DNA from: JAHEDH01 sp963753285 | GTDB taxonomy: Bacteria > Actinomycetota > Acidimicrobiia > Spongiisociales > ZC4RG35 | Length of the DNA stretch: 64,000 nucleotides | Assembly: GCA_963753285.1 (NCBI GenBank) | Contig: CAVWBT010000005.1 | Coordinates: forward strand, 124,001 to 188,000 | Direction of reading: 5' to 3' | Shown here: positions 26,953-36,361 of the stretch, one piece after another | Numbering within the stretch: position 1 is the stretch's first letter | How the letters are laid out: each line of letters starts with the position of its first letter | The notes under the pieces: model-generated | Databases searched by the model: none | What the model saw: the letters and a program-made list of their open reading frames with translations, nothing else | Told to the model about the DNA's origin: nothing | Position numbers and translations under genes: made by a program

Positions 26953-28162
26953 CAGGTGACGGTGATGGTGAGGCGGGCGTGGGCGGTTCTCAGGGCCTCG
27001 ATGACGGAGGACGGCTCGGCGGCGCGGGCGAACACGAAACCGAGATACCGGTCGCCGTCGGGGGTCGGTTCGACGTGTGCGCCGAGGGGGATCGAGATCT
27101 CGACCGAGGTCACTCCGGGCACGGACTCGGCAGCTTCGACACCGCCGACTGAGGTCGAGCGTTCCCGCGGCCGGGACCGGGATCATGAGCACGCCGCTCG
27201 CTCCGGGGAGGCGCCTCGATCCGCGCTTTCGCTCGCCGAGTGCCTGTCGCAGCACGAGCGATTCGAGCGAGTCTCCCATCAAACCGAACGTGAGGCTCCG
27301 GCCGCACAACCCACCGATCGTCCGCCCGGCGATCTCGAGCACCACCGGAACACCCTCCTCGATGCGGAGCTCGGCGTGGATGGGGCCCTGTGTCAGTCCG
27401 AGTGCCCGCGTCGCAACGCTCACCGTGCGTTCCACCTCGGCAACGATCTCGGTCGACAGCGACGTCGGCGTCACCAGGATCGTCTCGGGGAAGAACGGAC
27501 CATTCGGTTGATCCGGCTTGTCGAAGATCGCCAGCGTCTCCAGCCTGCCGTCCCAGAGCAGGCCCTCCAGCGAGATCTCGGGGCCGCTCACGAACCGTTC
27601 CACGAGGATCCGTTCCGTGCCGTCGTCCTCGGCCTGGTGCCTGGCCGCCAGCCTCGCCGCCTCGCGTGAGCGCGGCCTGGTCGTCTGCTCGCATCACCCC
27701 GACACTGGCACTTCGGGTTCTCGGTTTCACCACGACCGGGAAGCCGATCCGGTCGGCGGCGGCTGCCACCGTGGAGAGTTCGACGACGTCGAACGCCGGC
27801 TGGGCGACCTCGGCCTGTGCCAGCAGCCGGCGCATCAACGCCTTGTCGAGCGTTGCGCGGACCGCGGCCACTGGGCTGGCCGGGAGTCCGATCAACTCCG
27901 CCGCCCGTGCTGCGATCTCGACCCCGGCGTCGTCGGCGGCAACGATCGCGTCGATCGGGGTGGTGGTTGCGATATCGGCGACACGCTCGGCGGAGACGAT
28001 CGGATCCGAACAATCGATGCGCACCTGACGGTCGGAAGCCAGCAGCGGAAGTTCCGATTCACTGGCGATCGTGAGTTCGATTCCCAGCGCGCGAGCGGCA
28101 TCCACGAAGTCGGCTGCGCGGTAGGTCTCGGTCGGCAACACGACCACGACACGGGATCCCAT
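26953..28162 (-). pseudogene. ATP-grasp carboxylate-amine ligase-like gene broken by two frameshifts
   Basis: Read from the ATG at 28162, the first part (SRVVVVLPTETYRAADFVDAA ... PVVVKPRTRSASVGVMRADDQAALT) is a pre-ATP-grasp plus ATP-grasp domain. Near 27668 the frame shifts and the next part continues as REAARLAARHQAEDDG ... VERFVSGPEISLEG ... VVLEIAGRTIGGL. Near 27160 it shifts again into GVEAAESVPGVTSVEISIPL ... ITVT, ending with TGA at 26953. Rejoined, the product is about 400 residues, like the ATP-grasp proteins that join a carboxylate to an amine. The shifts are not at long homopolymers. Real decay or two sequencing errors are both possible. Confidence 0.8.
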
Positions 28163-28169
28163 GCGTGCG

Positions 28170-28175
28170 AGGCTA
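28170..28175 (-). promoter_or_regulatory. Putative -10 box TAGCCT of the ATP-grasp gene
   Basis: TAGCCT is 7 nt before the ATG at 28162 on the minus strand, with no ribosome binding sequence; the promoter seems intact although the gene is interrupted. Confidence 0.45.
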
Positions 28176-28213
28176 TCTCAAAAGCCATGTTTGCAGGTAG
28201 GCTGAGCCATCTC

Positions 28214-28837
28214 ATGTCTGATTCAGAAGCCCGTACCGTCCTGTCCCTCGCACCCGACGCGATCGAGATGATCACCACGCTCGCCGAGCAAGAGCCCGGT
28301 GACGACGAGTACGGCCTCTACATCGAGGTGACCGGGATCCGAGGTCCCCAGTTCACCTACGACCTCAGTTTCATGCCCGTTACGGACGCGACCGATGGCC
28401 AGATCGTCGAACGTCACGACAGCCTCGCAGTGATCCTGCGAACCCAAGACGTCGAGAAGCTCGACGGCGCCAGCCTCGCCCTCTCCGACGAAGGCCTGGC
28501 GATGAACAATCCGAACACGCCGGCAACGCCGACCATGGCTGCTCCGAAGGGTGACCTGACCGGCCCGCTCGCCGACCAGATCCAGACGGTCCTGGAACAG
28601 CAGGTCAATCCGGCGATCGCCTCCCACGGAGGAGGCGCCGAGTTGGTGTCGGTGGACGGCACGATCGCTTATCTCAAACTCATGGGCGGCTGCCAGGGCT
28701 GCGGGATGGCACAGGTCACCCTGCGCCAAGGCATCGAGCGGATCCTGCTGGAGGCGATCCCGGATCTCTCCGGCGTGATCGACGTGACCGACCACGCGTC
28801 CGGAACCGACCCCTATTACCAAGCCGCCAAGAAGTAG
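28214..28837 (+). CDS. nfuA: NfuA-like iron-sulfur cluster carrier protein
   Basis: 207-residue protein in two parts. The N-terminal ~105 residues resemble an A-type carrier (HesB/IscA) without its cysteines (GLYIEVTGIRGPQFTYDLSF). The C-terminal NifU domain (about 118-200) has the cluster-binding GGCQGCGMA with Cys160 and Cys163. This architecture is that of NfuA, which delivers [4Fe-4S] clusters to target enzymes. A client could be the Fe-S serine dehydratase nearby (inference). ATG at 28214; an ATG 30 nt upstream in frame is possible. TAGGCT lies 10 nt before the chosen start. Confidence 0.85.
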   Translation: MSDSEARTVLSLAPDAIEMITTLAEQEPGDDEYGLYIEVTGIRGPQFTYDLSFMPVTDATDGQIVERHDSLAVILRTQDVEKLDGASLALSDEGLAMNNPNTPATPTMAAPKGDLTGPLADQIQTVLEQQVNPAIASHGGGAELVSVDGTIAYLKLMGGCQGCGMAQVTLRQGIERILLEAIPDLSGVIDVTDHASGTDPYYQAAKK

Positions 28838-28895
28838 CTCCGACACCGGCCGATACCGGCGGCCGCGCCGGCGCGCCGGAGCGTGGAGGGGGACG

Positions 28896-30989
28896 GTGGG
28901 TAGCGTCGTGACGATGCGGGAACCTTCCGGGAATGATCGACGTCTCTGCGGTGTGCACTCCGCGTCGCGCCTGTTCGGTCTCTTCCTAATCACCCTGTCG
29001 TTCCTGATCCCGGCCGGAACCGGCCGCGCCCAGACCACGATCGATGTCGAGGCCGCAGTGGGCGTCGACGGTTGGGTCGACTCCACGGCGCCCTTCGCCA
29101 TCGTGATCACGGTCACGTCCGATGTGCTCTATGACGGCTCGATTCAGGCGACCATGGGCTCGGTCGCGCTCGCCACGACGGCACAGGTCCCGGCAGGATC
29201 GACCAAGGTGTTCGAACTGCTGATGCCTCCGCCCACGTCGTCGGGAGCGATCCGGATCGATCTGCTCGACGCCGACGGTGATCGAGTCGAGACGGCCCGC
29301 GTGACACCACGGTTCGCAACCGACGAGGTGCTGGTCGGAGTCGCCACCGGTGGGCCCGCCGACCGGATCGACGGGCTCCGAACGCCCATCGTCGATCGAG
29401 ATGTGGTCGGGGTGCCCGTCGGCACGGACGATCCGCTGAGCGTGCTCGACTATCTGGTGATCGATGCCGTCGGCGAGCGTGAGGTGCGATTCGTCGAGGA
29501 CGGCGGCATCGTCGTCACCGAAGCGACTCCTCCGGCCGACGCCATCCAGGTCGCTTCCGGCCCTCCCACGCGCTATCGACTGGGTGAGGGCGAGATGGTG
29601 ATCGTCGCGTCCCTCGACGATGTCGAGACGTATGCCGGTCTGCTGCTCGCACGAGAACGCAGGACCGGTCCGGTCGAGTTCTGGCAGTCACCCGAGCAAG
29701 GCCTGTCGGAGGCCGCCACGAATGCCGGCGACGGCGGTGTTCCGGAGCTCCCGTGGCTGTTCGGGGCGATCATCGGGTACACCGTCCTGATCGGTCCCGT
29801 CAACTTCTTCGTGCTGAAGCGGCTGAAACGACGTGACTGGGCATGGGGAACGATTCCGGCGATCAGTCTGATGGCGCTCGGCATCTTCTGGCTCGTCGGC
29901 GGCCAGCGCCTCGCCGATGCGAGCTTGACTCATGCTGCGGTCATCATCGGCGGCGACCGGCCGATCCAACGAACGTCCGTCGTTCTCGCCGTGGGGAGGG
30001 AAGGCTCGTACACGCTGGAGTTCGACGAATCGGACATCGTCTATCCGGCGACTCTCGGCAACCGCTTCGACGAGTTCGGGAGACCGATCGCGACTGCGTC
30101 CGGCCAGGTGGTCGGCTCGGAGGTGACGTTCGATCTCCAGCAACTCGGGTTCGCCGGCGTGAACACCATCGAAGAGCCCTCGGTCCTTTCGCTGGCCGTC
30201 GATTGGGGAGAGGGAGACGACGACCCCGTTCAGGTGACCAACCTCGGCGACTTCAGCTTCTGGGCGTGGGGTGTCTTCGACGACGGCGCGTTCACCGTCT
30301 CCGACGACGTCCTGTTGCCTGGCGCCACCGGTGCGCTGCAGACCCGCGACGCAGCTCGAGGCGAGTTCTTCGAGCCCGACTTCGGGTTCTTCCTCGGTGA
30401 CGCAGTGATCAACCAACTCCAGCTGTTCGGCGACGACCGGGCATGGCGCGTGCTGTCTCCGCTCGGCAACGCGGCTCAGTTCACCCTCGGTGCTTCCGTC
30501 GACCGGTTCGTGTTCGGTTTCTCGGAAGACTTCCGACCCGACATCTCCCTCGATGGACGCGCCGTGACGAGCGAGGGAAACGCCCTCGTGATCGTGCCGG
30601 TCGAACGCTCCAGCGTCGCCGGCTCGCAGACCGGGACGCTGCTGGCAATAGGGAGCGGCTTCGTCGAACCGGGAGGAGCCGGTCCCGGCGTTTCGTTCGT
30701 CAGCACGGACGAGATGTGGCTCGGATACCGGCTCCCGATCGGGGTGTCGGCCGCCAGGCTCGAATTCATCGATCGGTTCGGGGCCAACGGCCTCGGACAG
30801 CAGGCTTGGGACTGGGACGCAGGTGAGCTGGTCGACGTCGCAGTCGATGACGTGCTCGACGGGCGTTTCATCGATCCCGCCGGCAACGTGATGCTCCGGG
30901 TCGGTGCGAACCGCCAGCAGTTCGAAGGCGGGTTCGTGGAGCTCCCCATGTCGCCGGAGTCGTTCACGCTCGTGTGGGGTGAGCGATGA
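28896..30989 (+). CDS. Large secreted/membrane protein heading an ABC-MoxR operon
   Basis: 697 residues, not assigned to a named family. A signal peptide (hydrophobic FGLFLITLSFLIPAGTG, about 28-45) leads to an extracytoplasmic beta-rich part of about 240 residues (VEAAVGVDGWVDSTAPFAIVIT). Two closely spaced membrane helices follow near residues 290-335 (WLFGAIIGYTVLIGPVNFF, IPAISLMALGIFWLVGG) with a basic loop KRLKRRD between. The C-terminal ~360 residues are again extracytoplasmic. GTG start with ggaggggg upstream; an in-frame ATG lies 18 nt later. Its stop overlaps the ATPase start. It probably works with the exporter encoded next (inference from coupling). Confidence 0.7.
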   Translation: MGSVVTMREPSGNDRRLCGVHSASRLFGLFLITLSFLIPAGTGRAQTTIDVEAAVGVDGWVDSTAPFAIVITVTSDVLYDGSIQATMGSVALATTAQVPAGSTKVFELLMPPPTSSGAIRIDLLDADGDRVETARVTPRFATDEVLVGVATGGPADRIDGLRTPIVDRDVVGVPVGTDDPLSVLDYLVIDAVGEREVRFVEDGGIVVTEATPPADAIQVASGPPTRYRLGEGEMVIVASLDDVETYAGLLLARERRTGPVEFWQSPEQGLSEAATNAGDGGVPELPWLFGAIIGYTVLIGPVNFFVLKRLKRRDWAWGTIPAISLMALGIFWLVGGQRLADASLTHAAVIIGGDRPIQRTSVVLAVGREGSYTLEFDESDIVYPATLGNRFDEFGRPIATASGQVVGSEVTFDLQQLGFAGVNTIEEPSVLSLAVDWGEGDDDPVQVTNLGDFSFWAWGVFDDGAFTVSDDVLLPGATGALQTRDAARGEFFEPDFGFFLGDAVINQLQLFGDDRAWRVLSPLGNAAQFTLGASVDRFVFGFSEDFRPDISLDGRAVTSEGNALVIVPVERSSVAGSQTGTLLAIGSGFVEPGGAGPGVSFVSTDEMWLGYRLPIGVSAARLEFIDRFGANGLGQQAWDWDAGELVDVAVDDVLDGRFIDPAGNVMLRVGANRQQFEGGFVELPMSPESFTLVWGER

Positions 30990-31915
30990 TCGTCGAGTTC
31001 GCCGGTGTCGAGAAGCACTATGGCGACGTCACCGCGCTCGGAGGAGTCGACCTCTCGATCCCGGAAGGGTCGATCACTGGCCTGATCGGACCCAACGGTG
31101 CCGGCAAGACCACCTCCATGCTCGTCATGAGCACGCTGCTCGAACGGGACGCCGGCAAGGTGATGGTCGCCGGAGTCGATCCCGAGACCGATCCCCGTGC
31201 CGTTCGCCGCCTGCTGGGGTGGATGCCCGACTTCTTCGGCTTCTACGATTCACTGACGACTCGCGAGTACTTGGACTTCTTCGCCGCCGCCCAGAAGATC
31301 CCCGCCGCCAAGCGTCCCGCGATCATCTCGGATTTGTTGGAGTTGGTCGATCTGACCGAAAAGGTCGACGCGGACGTCAACTCGCTGTCCCGGGGCATGA
31401 AGCAACGTTTGTCGCTCGCCCGGTCACTCGTGCACGACCCCGATCTGCTCATCCTCGACGAGCCCGCCTCGGGCCTCGACCCTCGGGCGCGGGTCCAGTT
31501 GCGAGAGCTGATCGCCGAGCTCAGCCGACTCGGCAAGACCGTGATCATCTCTTCTCACATCCTGGCGGAACTCGAGGGGATCTGCTCGCACATGGCGGTC
31601 ATCGACGACGGCGTGGTGAAGGCGCAGGGGTCGATGGACGAGATCCGGGCTGCAGCGACCGGCAGCCGCCGGGTGGCGGCCCGAGTTCCCGACGCTCGCG
31701 TGGACGAGGCGATCTCGGTTCTGACGTCTGCTCACGACGTGACCGATGTCGTGGTCGAGAAGGGTGTGCTCGGGTTTCTCCTCGCCGGTGACGACGAGGC
31801 TTCAGCCAGACAACTCGCGGACCTGGTCGCAGAGGGCGTGCCGGTCTATGAGTGGCGGGTCGAGGCGGCCGGTCTCGAAGAGCTGTTCATGCAGCTCACG
31901 AGGGATGAGCCATGA
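30986..31915 (+). CDS. ABC transporter ATP-binding protein
   Basis: 309-residue nucleotide-binding subunit. Walker A GPNGAGKTT (35-43), signature LSRGMKQRLSLARSL, Walker B LLILDEPASGLDP, and the switch His in IISSHIL. The C-terminal ~80 residues form the extension common to ABC-2 exporters. It is coupled by ATGA overlaps to the genes on both sides, so it pairs with the permease that follows. The transported substrate is unknown. Confidence 0.93.
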   Translation: MIVEFAGVEKHYGDVTALGGVDLSIPEGSITGLIGPNGAGKTTSMLVMSTLLERDAGKVMVAGVDPETDPRAVRRLLGWMPDFFGFYDSLTTREYLDFFAAAQKIPAAKRPAIISDLLELVDLTEKVDADVNSLSRGMKQRLSLARSLVHDPDLLILDEPASGLDPRARVQLRELIAELSRLGKTVIISSHILAELEGICSHMAVIDDGVVKAQGSMDEIRAAATGSRRVAARVPDARVDEAISVLTSAHDVTDVVVEKGVLGFLLAGDDEASARQLADLVAEGVPVYEWRVEAAGLEELFMQLTRDEP

Positions 31916-32949
31916 ACCCGGTGTTGGCTCGTGAGACGAAGGAGCGCTTCCGTGGCAAGCGGACGATGCCGTGGCTGCTCATCATCTGGATCCTGGCGAT
32001 CGGGCTGATCGCCTATCTGCTGTTCATCATCGCACGGGAGATCGCCCAGAGCCAGTTCGGTCTCGGTCAGGCGCTGGCGTCCGGCTTCATGGGTCGGTTT
32101 CTGTTCGAGTCGATGACCATCCTGGTCGTCACGGCGGTCGTGATGGTGGTCCCCGGCCTCACGGCGCTGAGCATCATCGGGGAGCGGGAGCGTCAGACGT
32201 TCCACCTGCTCCAGGTCACCCAGATGTCACCGTACCAACTCGTACTCGGCAAGCTCAGTTCGTCGATTGCGTACTTCGGCGTCCTGATCGTCGCGGTGCT
32301 CCCGATCGTGGCGCTCCCGATGATCTTTGGAGGCACCACCTTCACCGATGTCGCCGTCGCACTCGCCTTCGTTGCGTTGCTCACGGTCATGCTCGGATCG
32401 GTCTCCATGTGGATGTCCGCTCGTGCGAAGTCCAGTCGCGGCGCCGTGGCGATGTCCTATGCGATCGCGTTTCTCATCGCCTTCCTCAGCTTCGCCGGTC
32501 TCGGGGCCGAATACTTCTTCGCGCTCGACGATCGTGGCAACCTGCCGAACGAAGGCGTCGAGTCCGTGTCGGCCTGGATCAATCCGTATTTCGCGCTCGC
32601 CTCGGCCGTCGCAGCTCCGCTCGAGATCGGTCAGGATCGCTTCTTCGCCAGCCCGTACACGCCCCTCGAGCTCCACCTGTTCGCCCGACAGGGCGCCGCT
32701 GGAGCGGCCGACCTCGGTGGCGGGCAGGTCGAGCCCGGAGCCATTCGGATCGAGAACGGACGTCAGTTCGTGAACTACACCCGCCCACCGCTCTGGGTGT
32801 ACACGACGATCATCTACGTACTGCTGATCGGCCTGGGGCTGTGGCGCGCCACAGCGATCGTCACGGCGCCCTCGACCCGGGTGCGGGCGCGCAATGGCAA
32901 GAAGAAACCCGAATCGACGACTGAGGCGGTGGTCGATGGCACTGCCTGA
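31912..32949 (+). CDS. ABC-2 type transporter permease
   Basis: 345-residue membrane subunit with about six helices: one near residue 25 (MPWLLIIWILAIGLIAYLLFII), a group at 60-190 with the short motif IIGERERQTFHLLQVT typical of ABC-2 permeases, and a last helix near 300. A roughly 80-residue extracytoplasmic loop lies between the last two. Coupled to the ATPase gene (ATGA) and overlapping the next gene by 14 nt. Presumed exporter or membrane-remodelling pump. Confidence 0.88.
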   Translation: MNPVLARETKERFRGKRTMPWLLIIWILAIGLIAYLLFIIAREIAQSQFGLGQALASGFMGRFLFESMTILVVTAVVMVVPGLTALSIIGERERQTFHLLQVTQMSPYQLVLGKLSSSIAYFGVLIVAVLPIVALPMIFGGTTFTDVAVALAFVALLTVMLGSVSMWMSARAKSSRGAVAMSYAIAFLIAFLSFAGLGAEYFFALDDRGNLPNEGVESVSAWINPYFALASAVAAPLEIGQDRFFASPYTPLELHLFARQGAAGAADLGGGQVEPGAIRIENGRQFVNYTRPPLWVYTTIIYVLLIGLGLWRATAIVTAPSTRVRARNGKKKPESTTEAVVDGTA

Positions 32950-34516
32950 ATCGGTGCGACGACTGATCGATGCCGCACGGCGGCGATTGACCGTCATGGG
33001 CCTCCTGTCCGCGATCGCCGTTGCGACCGCGGTTGCCGGCGCACTTGCGGCGTTGCTCCTCGGCCTGTCGAGAGTCACCGTGATCCTCTGGGCGGAGCCC
33101 GTCGCCTGGACCCTGATCGGATCGGCGACCATCGGCGCCTTCCTCGTTGCGCTGATCCGCAGACCGAGCCGCATGAGCGCTGCGCTGGTGGTCGATCGGA
33201 AGCTGGGCGGATTCGACCGTGTGACAACCACAGTCGAATTGACCGAGCGGGACGCCGATCTGTCCGAAGCGGAGGCACGAGTGGTTCGCTCCGCCGAGTC
33301 CTGGTCGCAGTCGCGCCGGGTCGATCGGCTCGGCAGTCTGGTCCCGCGTCGCCCGCTTCCGCAGCTGGCCGCGCTCACCCTCGCGGCTTCGCTGGTAATG
33401 ACCGTGCTTCCCTCTACCACCGACGAGGCCGCCGCCACGATCAGGGCGGAGCGCGGGCGGATCGAGGTCGAGGCCGAGGCGATCGAGCAACTGGCCGAAG
33501 ACGCACCCGCTGAGCTCGCCGACGACCTCGACGCTCTGGCAGAGGAGCTCCGAGCGGCCGAGTCGATCGACGAAGCCCTCGAAATGCTCGGCGATGCCCG
33601 CGAGGAGTTGCTGGCGGCGCTCGACCCCGGAGCACTGGCAAAGAAGACGGCGTTGGCCGGGTTGGAGCAGTCCCTCGCCTCCGATCCGCTGGCCCCGGGT
33701 GAGAGCGCAGCCGATCAGCTCGAGGCGCTGGCAGATCGGCTCGATGGACTGTCCCGAGAGGAAGCGGCGGCCGCCGCTTCGGAACTCGCCGAGCGTGCCG
33801 AGGACTTCGCGGGGGTCGATTCCGAGCTGAGCCGTGCCCTCGAGGACGCTGCCGACGGGCTGCGCATCGTCGCCAGCGCGCAGAGCGGGCGCGACATCAC
33901 GGCCGAGGCGCTGCAACGCGCTGCAGACGGCGTCCGTCGTGTCACCGGAGAAGTGACTGAGGCAACGGCCCAGGCCGGCGCAGCCGGCCAGCTGCGAGAG
34001 GCGCAGCGGCGTCTCGACGGCGGATCGGATGGAGGAGAGGCCGAAGGTTCGGGCGATGGCGACGGGGAGGGATCCGGCTCGGGCAGCGGTCAAGGGCAGG
34101 GCAGCGGCCAGGGTTCGGGACAAGGCAGCGGTCAGGGTCAGGGATCGGGCGGTGGCGGGGGTGGCCAGGGCCAGGGAGGACAGTCCGGCGCGGGCACGGG
34201 ATCCGGCTCCGGCTCCGGCCAGGTGCCGTCCGGAACGGGCGATGACGACCCGTTCGCCCAGCCCTCGCGCGGGGACATCTTCGACCCTGCGGATTTCTCG
34301 GCGGGAGACGAGGTTCGGATCCCGATCGACGGAAGCGACCCGGGCGATCTGCTCGGGACCACGTCGGGCAGCGGCATCTCCAACGATGCCGTGGTGCCGT
34401 ACAGCCGGCGTTTCGCCGAGTACGAGCGGACTGCGCTCGAGTCGCTCGACTCGCTGACGGTCACGCCCGGTATCGAGGCGATCGTCCGCGACTACTTCAC
34501 CCGATTGGAGCCATGA
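32936..34516 (+). CDS. Membrane protein with acidic coiled-coil and Gly/Ser/Gln-rich low-complexity region
   Basis: 526 residues. Two N-terminal membrane helices (about 18-45 and 52-75) and a third near 140 (LAALTLAASLVMTV) are followed by a long acidic Ala/Glu-rich helical segment (about 155-355). Next comes a ~60-residue stretch of Gly/Ser/Gln repeats (GSGQGQGSGQGSGQ and similar, about residues 380-440) and a short folded C-terminus. It resembles DUF4175-like proteins found beside MoxR genes, but this is not certain. The ATG at 32936 overlaps the permease stop, and it ends 4 nt before moxR. Confidence 0.7.
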   Translation: MALPESVRRLIDAARRRLTVMGLLSAIAVATAVAGALAALLLGLSRVTVILWAEPVAWTLIGSATIGAFLVALIRRPSRMSAALVVDRKLGGFDRVTTTVELTERDADLSEAEARVVRSAESWSQSRRVDRLGSLVPRRPLPQLAALTLAASLVMTVLPSTTDEAAATIRAERGRIEVEAEAIEQLAEDAPAELADDLDALAEELRAAESIDEALEMLGDAREELLAALDPGALAKKTALAGLEQSLASDPLAPGESAADQLEALADRLDGLSREEAAAAASELAERAEDFAGVDSELSRALEDAADGLRIVASAQSGRDITAEALQRAADGVRRVTGEVTEATAQAGAAGQLREAQRRLDGGSDGGEAEGSGDGDGEGSGSGSGQGQGSGQGSGQGSGQGQGSGGGGGGQGQGGQSGAGTGSGSGSGQVPSGTGDDDPFAQPSRGDIFDPADFSAGDEVRIPIDGSDPGDLLGTTSGSGISNDAVVPYSRRFAEYERTALESLDSLTVTPGIEAIVRDYFTRLEP

Positions 34517-34520
34517 ACCC

Positions 34521-35495
34521 ATGGGCACACAGATGAACCCCGAGGAATTCGCCACGGCCATCGAGTCCGCCCGATCGGCGGTCGGCTCGGTCATCGTCGG
34601 CCAGCGACAGCTGGTCGACACGGTGCTGATGGCGACGCTGTGCGAAGGGCATGTCCTGTTGGAGGGAGTGCCCGGATTGGGCAAGACCAAGCTGCTGTCC
34701 ACCCTGGGCGACGTCCTCGACGTCGCCTTCGGACGCATCCAGTTCACGCCCGACCTGATGCCCGCCGACATCCTCGGCACCAAGATCCTCGAAGGCTCGG
34801 CGTTCGCGTTCCAGCCCGGACCGGTCTTCAACAACCTCGTGCTCGCCGACGAGATCAACCGTGCCACGCCCAAGACCCAATCGGCCCTGCTCGAAGCGAT
34901 GCAGGAGCGGCGGGTCACCCTCAGCGGCGAGACGCACGATCTGCCCCGCCCGTTCATGGTGATGGCCACCCAGAATCCGATCGAACAGGAAGGCACCTAC
35001 CCGTTGCCCGAGGCGCAGCTCGATCGATTCATGTTCAAGGAGATCGTGCTCTTTCCTCCGGCGGACGACATCGTGGAGATCTTGAGACGGACGACCGGCA
35101 CCAGCGAGGCGACCGCGTCGTCGACCCTCGACGCCACCACACTCTCGCGCATGTCGGAGATGGTGCGGGACCTGCCGATCGGAACCCATCTCCTGAGGTA
35201 CGCCGCCGCCCTCGTCGAAGCCACCCATCCCGTGTCGCCGTCAGCCCCCGAGCGCGTGCGGACCTACGTCCGCAACGGCGCCTCACCACGTGGCGCACAG
35301 GCGATGGTGCTGGCGGGCAAGGCGTCCGCCCTGATGGACGGACGCGTCAACGTGGCGGCCGAGGATCTCTGGTCGGTCGCCGTCAGGTGTCTCCGGCATC
35401 GGCTCGTGCTCGGATACGACGCCATTGCCGACGGGGTGGCCGCCGACGAGTTGATCGCCGACGTGCTCGAGGCATTGCCGACCCCCGCAGTCTGA
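34521..35495 (+). CDS. moxR: MoxR-family AAA+ ATPase
   Basis: 324-residue AAA+ ATPase of the MoxR class, known as chaperones that load cofactors or mature protein complexes together with von Willebrand A proteins. Walker A GVPGLGKT (49-56), Walker B VLADEINRATPKTQSALLEAM, sensor 1 MATQNPIEQEG, and arginine finger region PEAQLDRFMF. The C-terminal lid domain has the family pattern GASPRGAQAMV. Its stop overlaps the DUF58 gene start (TGATG). The following three genes are its expected partners. Confidence 0.93.
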   Translation: MGTQMNPEEFATAIESARSAVGSVIVGQRQLVDTVLMATLCEGHVLLEGVPGLGKTKLLSTLGDVLDVAFGRIQFTPDLMPADILGTKILEGSAFAFQPGPVFNNLVLADEINRATPKTQSALLEAMQERRVTLSGETHDLPRPFMVMATQNPIEQEGTYPLPEAQLDRFMFKEIVLFPPADDIVEILRRTTGTSEATASSTLDATTLSRMSEMVRDLPIGTHLLRYAAALVEATHPVSPSAPERVRTYVRNGASPRGAQAMVLAGKASALMDGRVNVAAEDLWSVAVRCLRHRLVLGYDAIADGVAADELIADVLEALPTPAV

Positions 35496-36361
35496 TGCTG
35501 CTCGATCACGAACTCCGCGGACGTCTCGACCGGCTGTCGCTGATGACGCACGGGCGGATCCGCTCGGTCTACACCGGGCGACATGCCTCGCGCCATCTGG
35601 GTGAGAGCCTCGACTTCGCCGACTACCGCGAGTACGTGCCGGGTGACGACTTCCGGAAGATCGACCACCAGCTGTGGGCCAGGCTCGGCCAGGTTCTCGT
35701 CAGGCGGTTCGAAGCCGAAGAGGATCTCACCGTCACGGTGTTGATCGATGCCACCGCCTCGATGGGCATGTACGGGAAGTTCGACGTGGCACGTCACATC
35801 GCCGCGATCGTCTCGTACCTGGCGCTGTCGAGTGGCGACCGCGTCGTTCCGGTGCTGCTCGGCGGATCGGGACGGCAGGCGACACGCGGTCCGGTCGGCC
35901 GGCACCGTTCGGCCTGGCCTGAGATCGAGCGATGGCTCGAGAGTCTCTCGCCTGCAGGTGCGGTGCCGCTGGCACCCGCGATCCGCGGGGTCGTCGGACC
36001 GGTCGCCGGGTCGGGGGCCGTGGTGGTGATCAGCGACCTGCTCGACGCCGAGTGGGAGCGGGCGCTCGATGGCGCCGGGTTGGGCGTGGGCGGCGTGGTG
36101 GCGCATGTCCTCGCTCCCGAGGAGCTCGAGCCCCGGGTCGTCGGTGACCTGCGCCTCGTCGACGTCGAGACCGGTGCGCATGTCGAGGCCTCGACTTCGG
36201 CTTCGATGCTCGACGCCTACGCCGAAGCAGCGGAGCGCTTCATCGACGGCGTCGCGGGACGATCCAGGCGCGGGGGCCTCGATCACGTGCTGGTGCAGGT
36301 AGCCGACGGCGCCGGCGAGCGTTTCCTCCGTCGGCTGGTGGAATCGGCGGCGGTCACATGA
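35495..36361 (+). CDS. DUF58 protein with von Willebrand A-like fold
   Basis: 288-residue soluble protein with the DUF58 hallmarks HLGESLDFADYREYVPGDDFRKID, split by RRFEAEEDLTVTVLIDATASM; the DxTxS metal-site motif is at about residue 85. DUF58 proteins almost always accompany MoxR ATPases. Coupled to moxR upstream and to the next gene (ATGA). Role inferred as adaptor between the ATPase and the membrane VWA proteins. Confidence 0.88.
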   Translation: MLLDHELRGRLDRLSLMTHGRIRSVYTGRHASRHLGESLDFADYREYVPGDDFRKIDHQLWARLGQVLVRRFEAEEDLTVTVLIDATASMGMYGKFDVARHIAAIVSYLALSSGDRVVPVLLGGSGRQATRGPVGRHRSAWPEIERWLESLSPAGAVPLAPAIRGVVGPVAGSGAVVVISDLLDAEWERALDGAGLGVGGVVAHVLAPEELEPRVVGDLRLVDVETGAHVEASTSASMLDAYAEAAERFIDGVAGRSRRGGLDHVLVQVADGAGERFLRRLVESAAVT

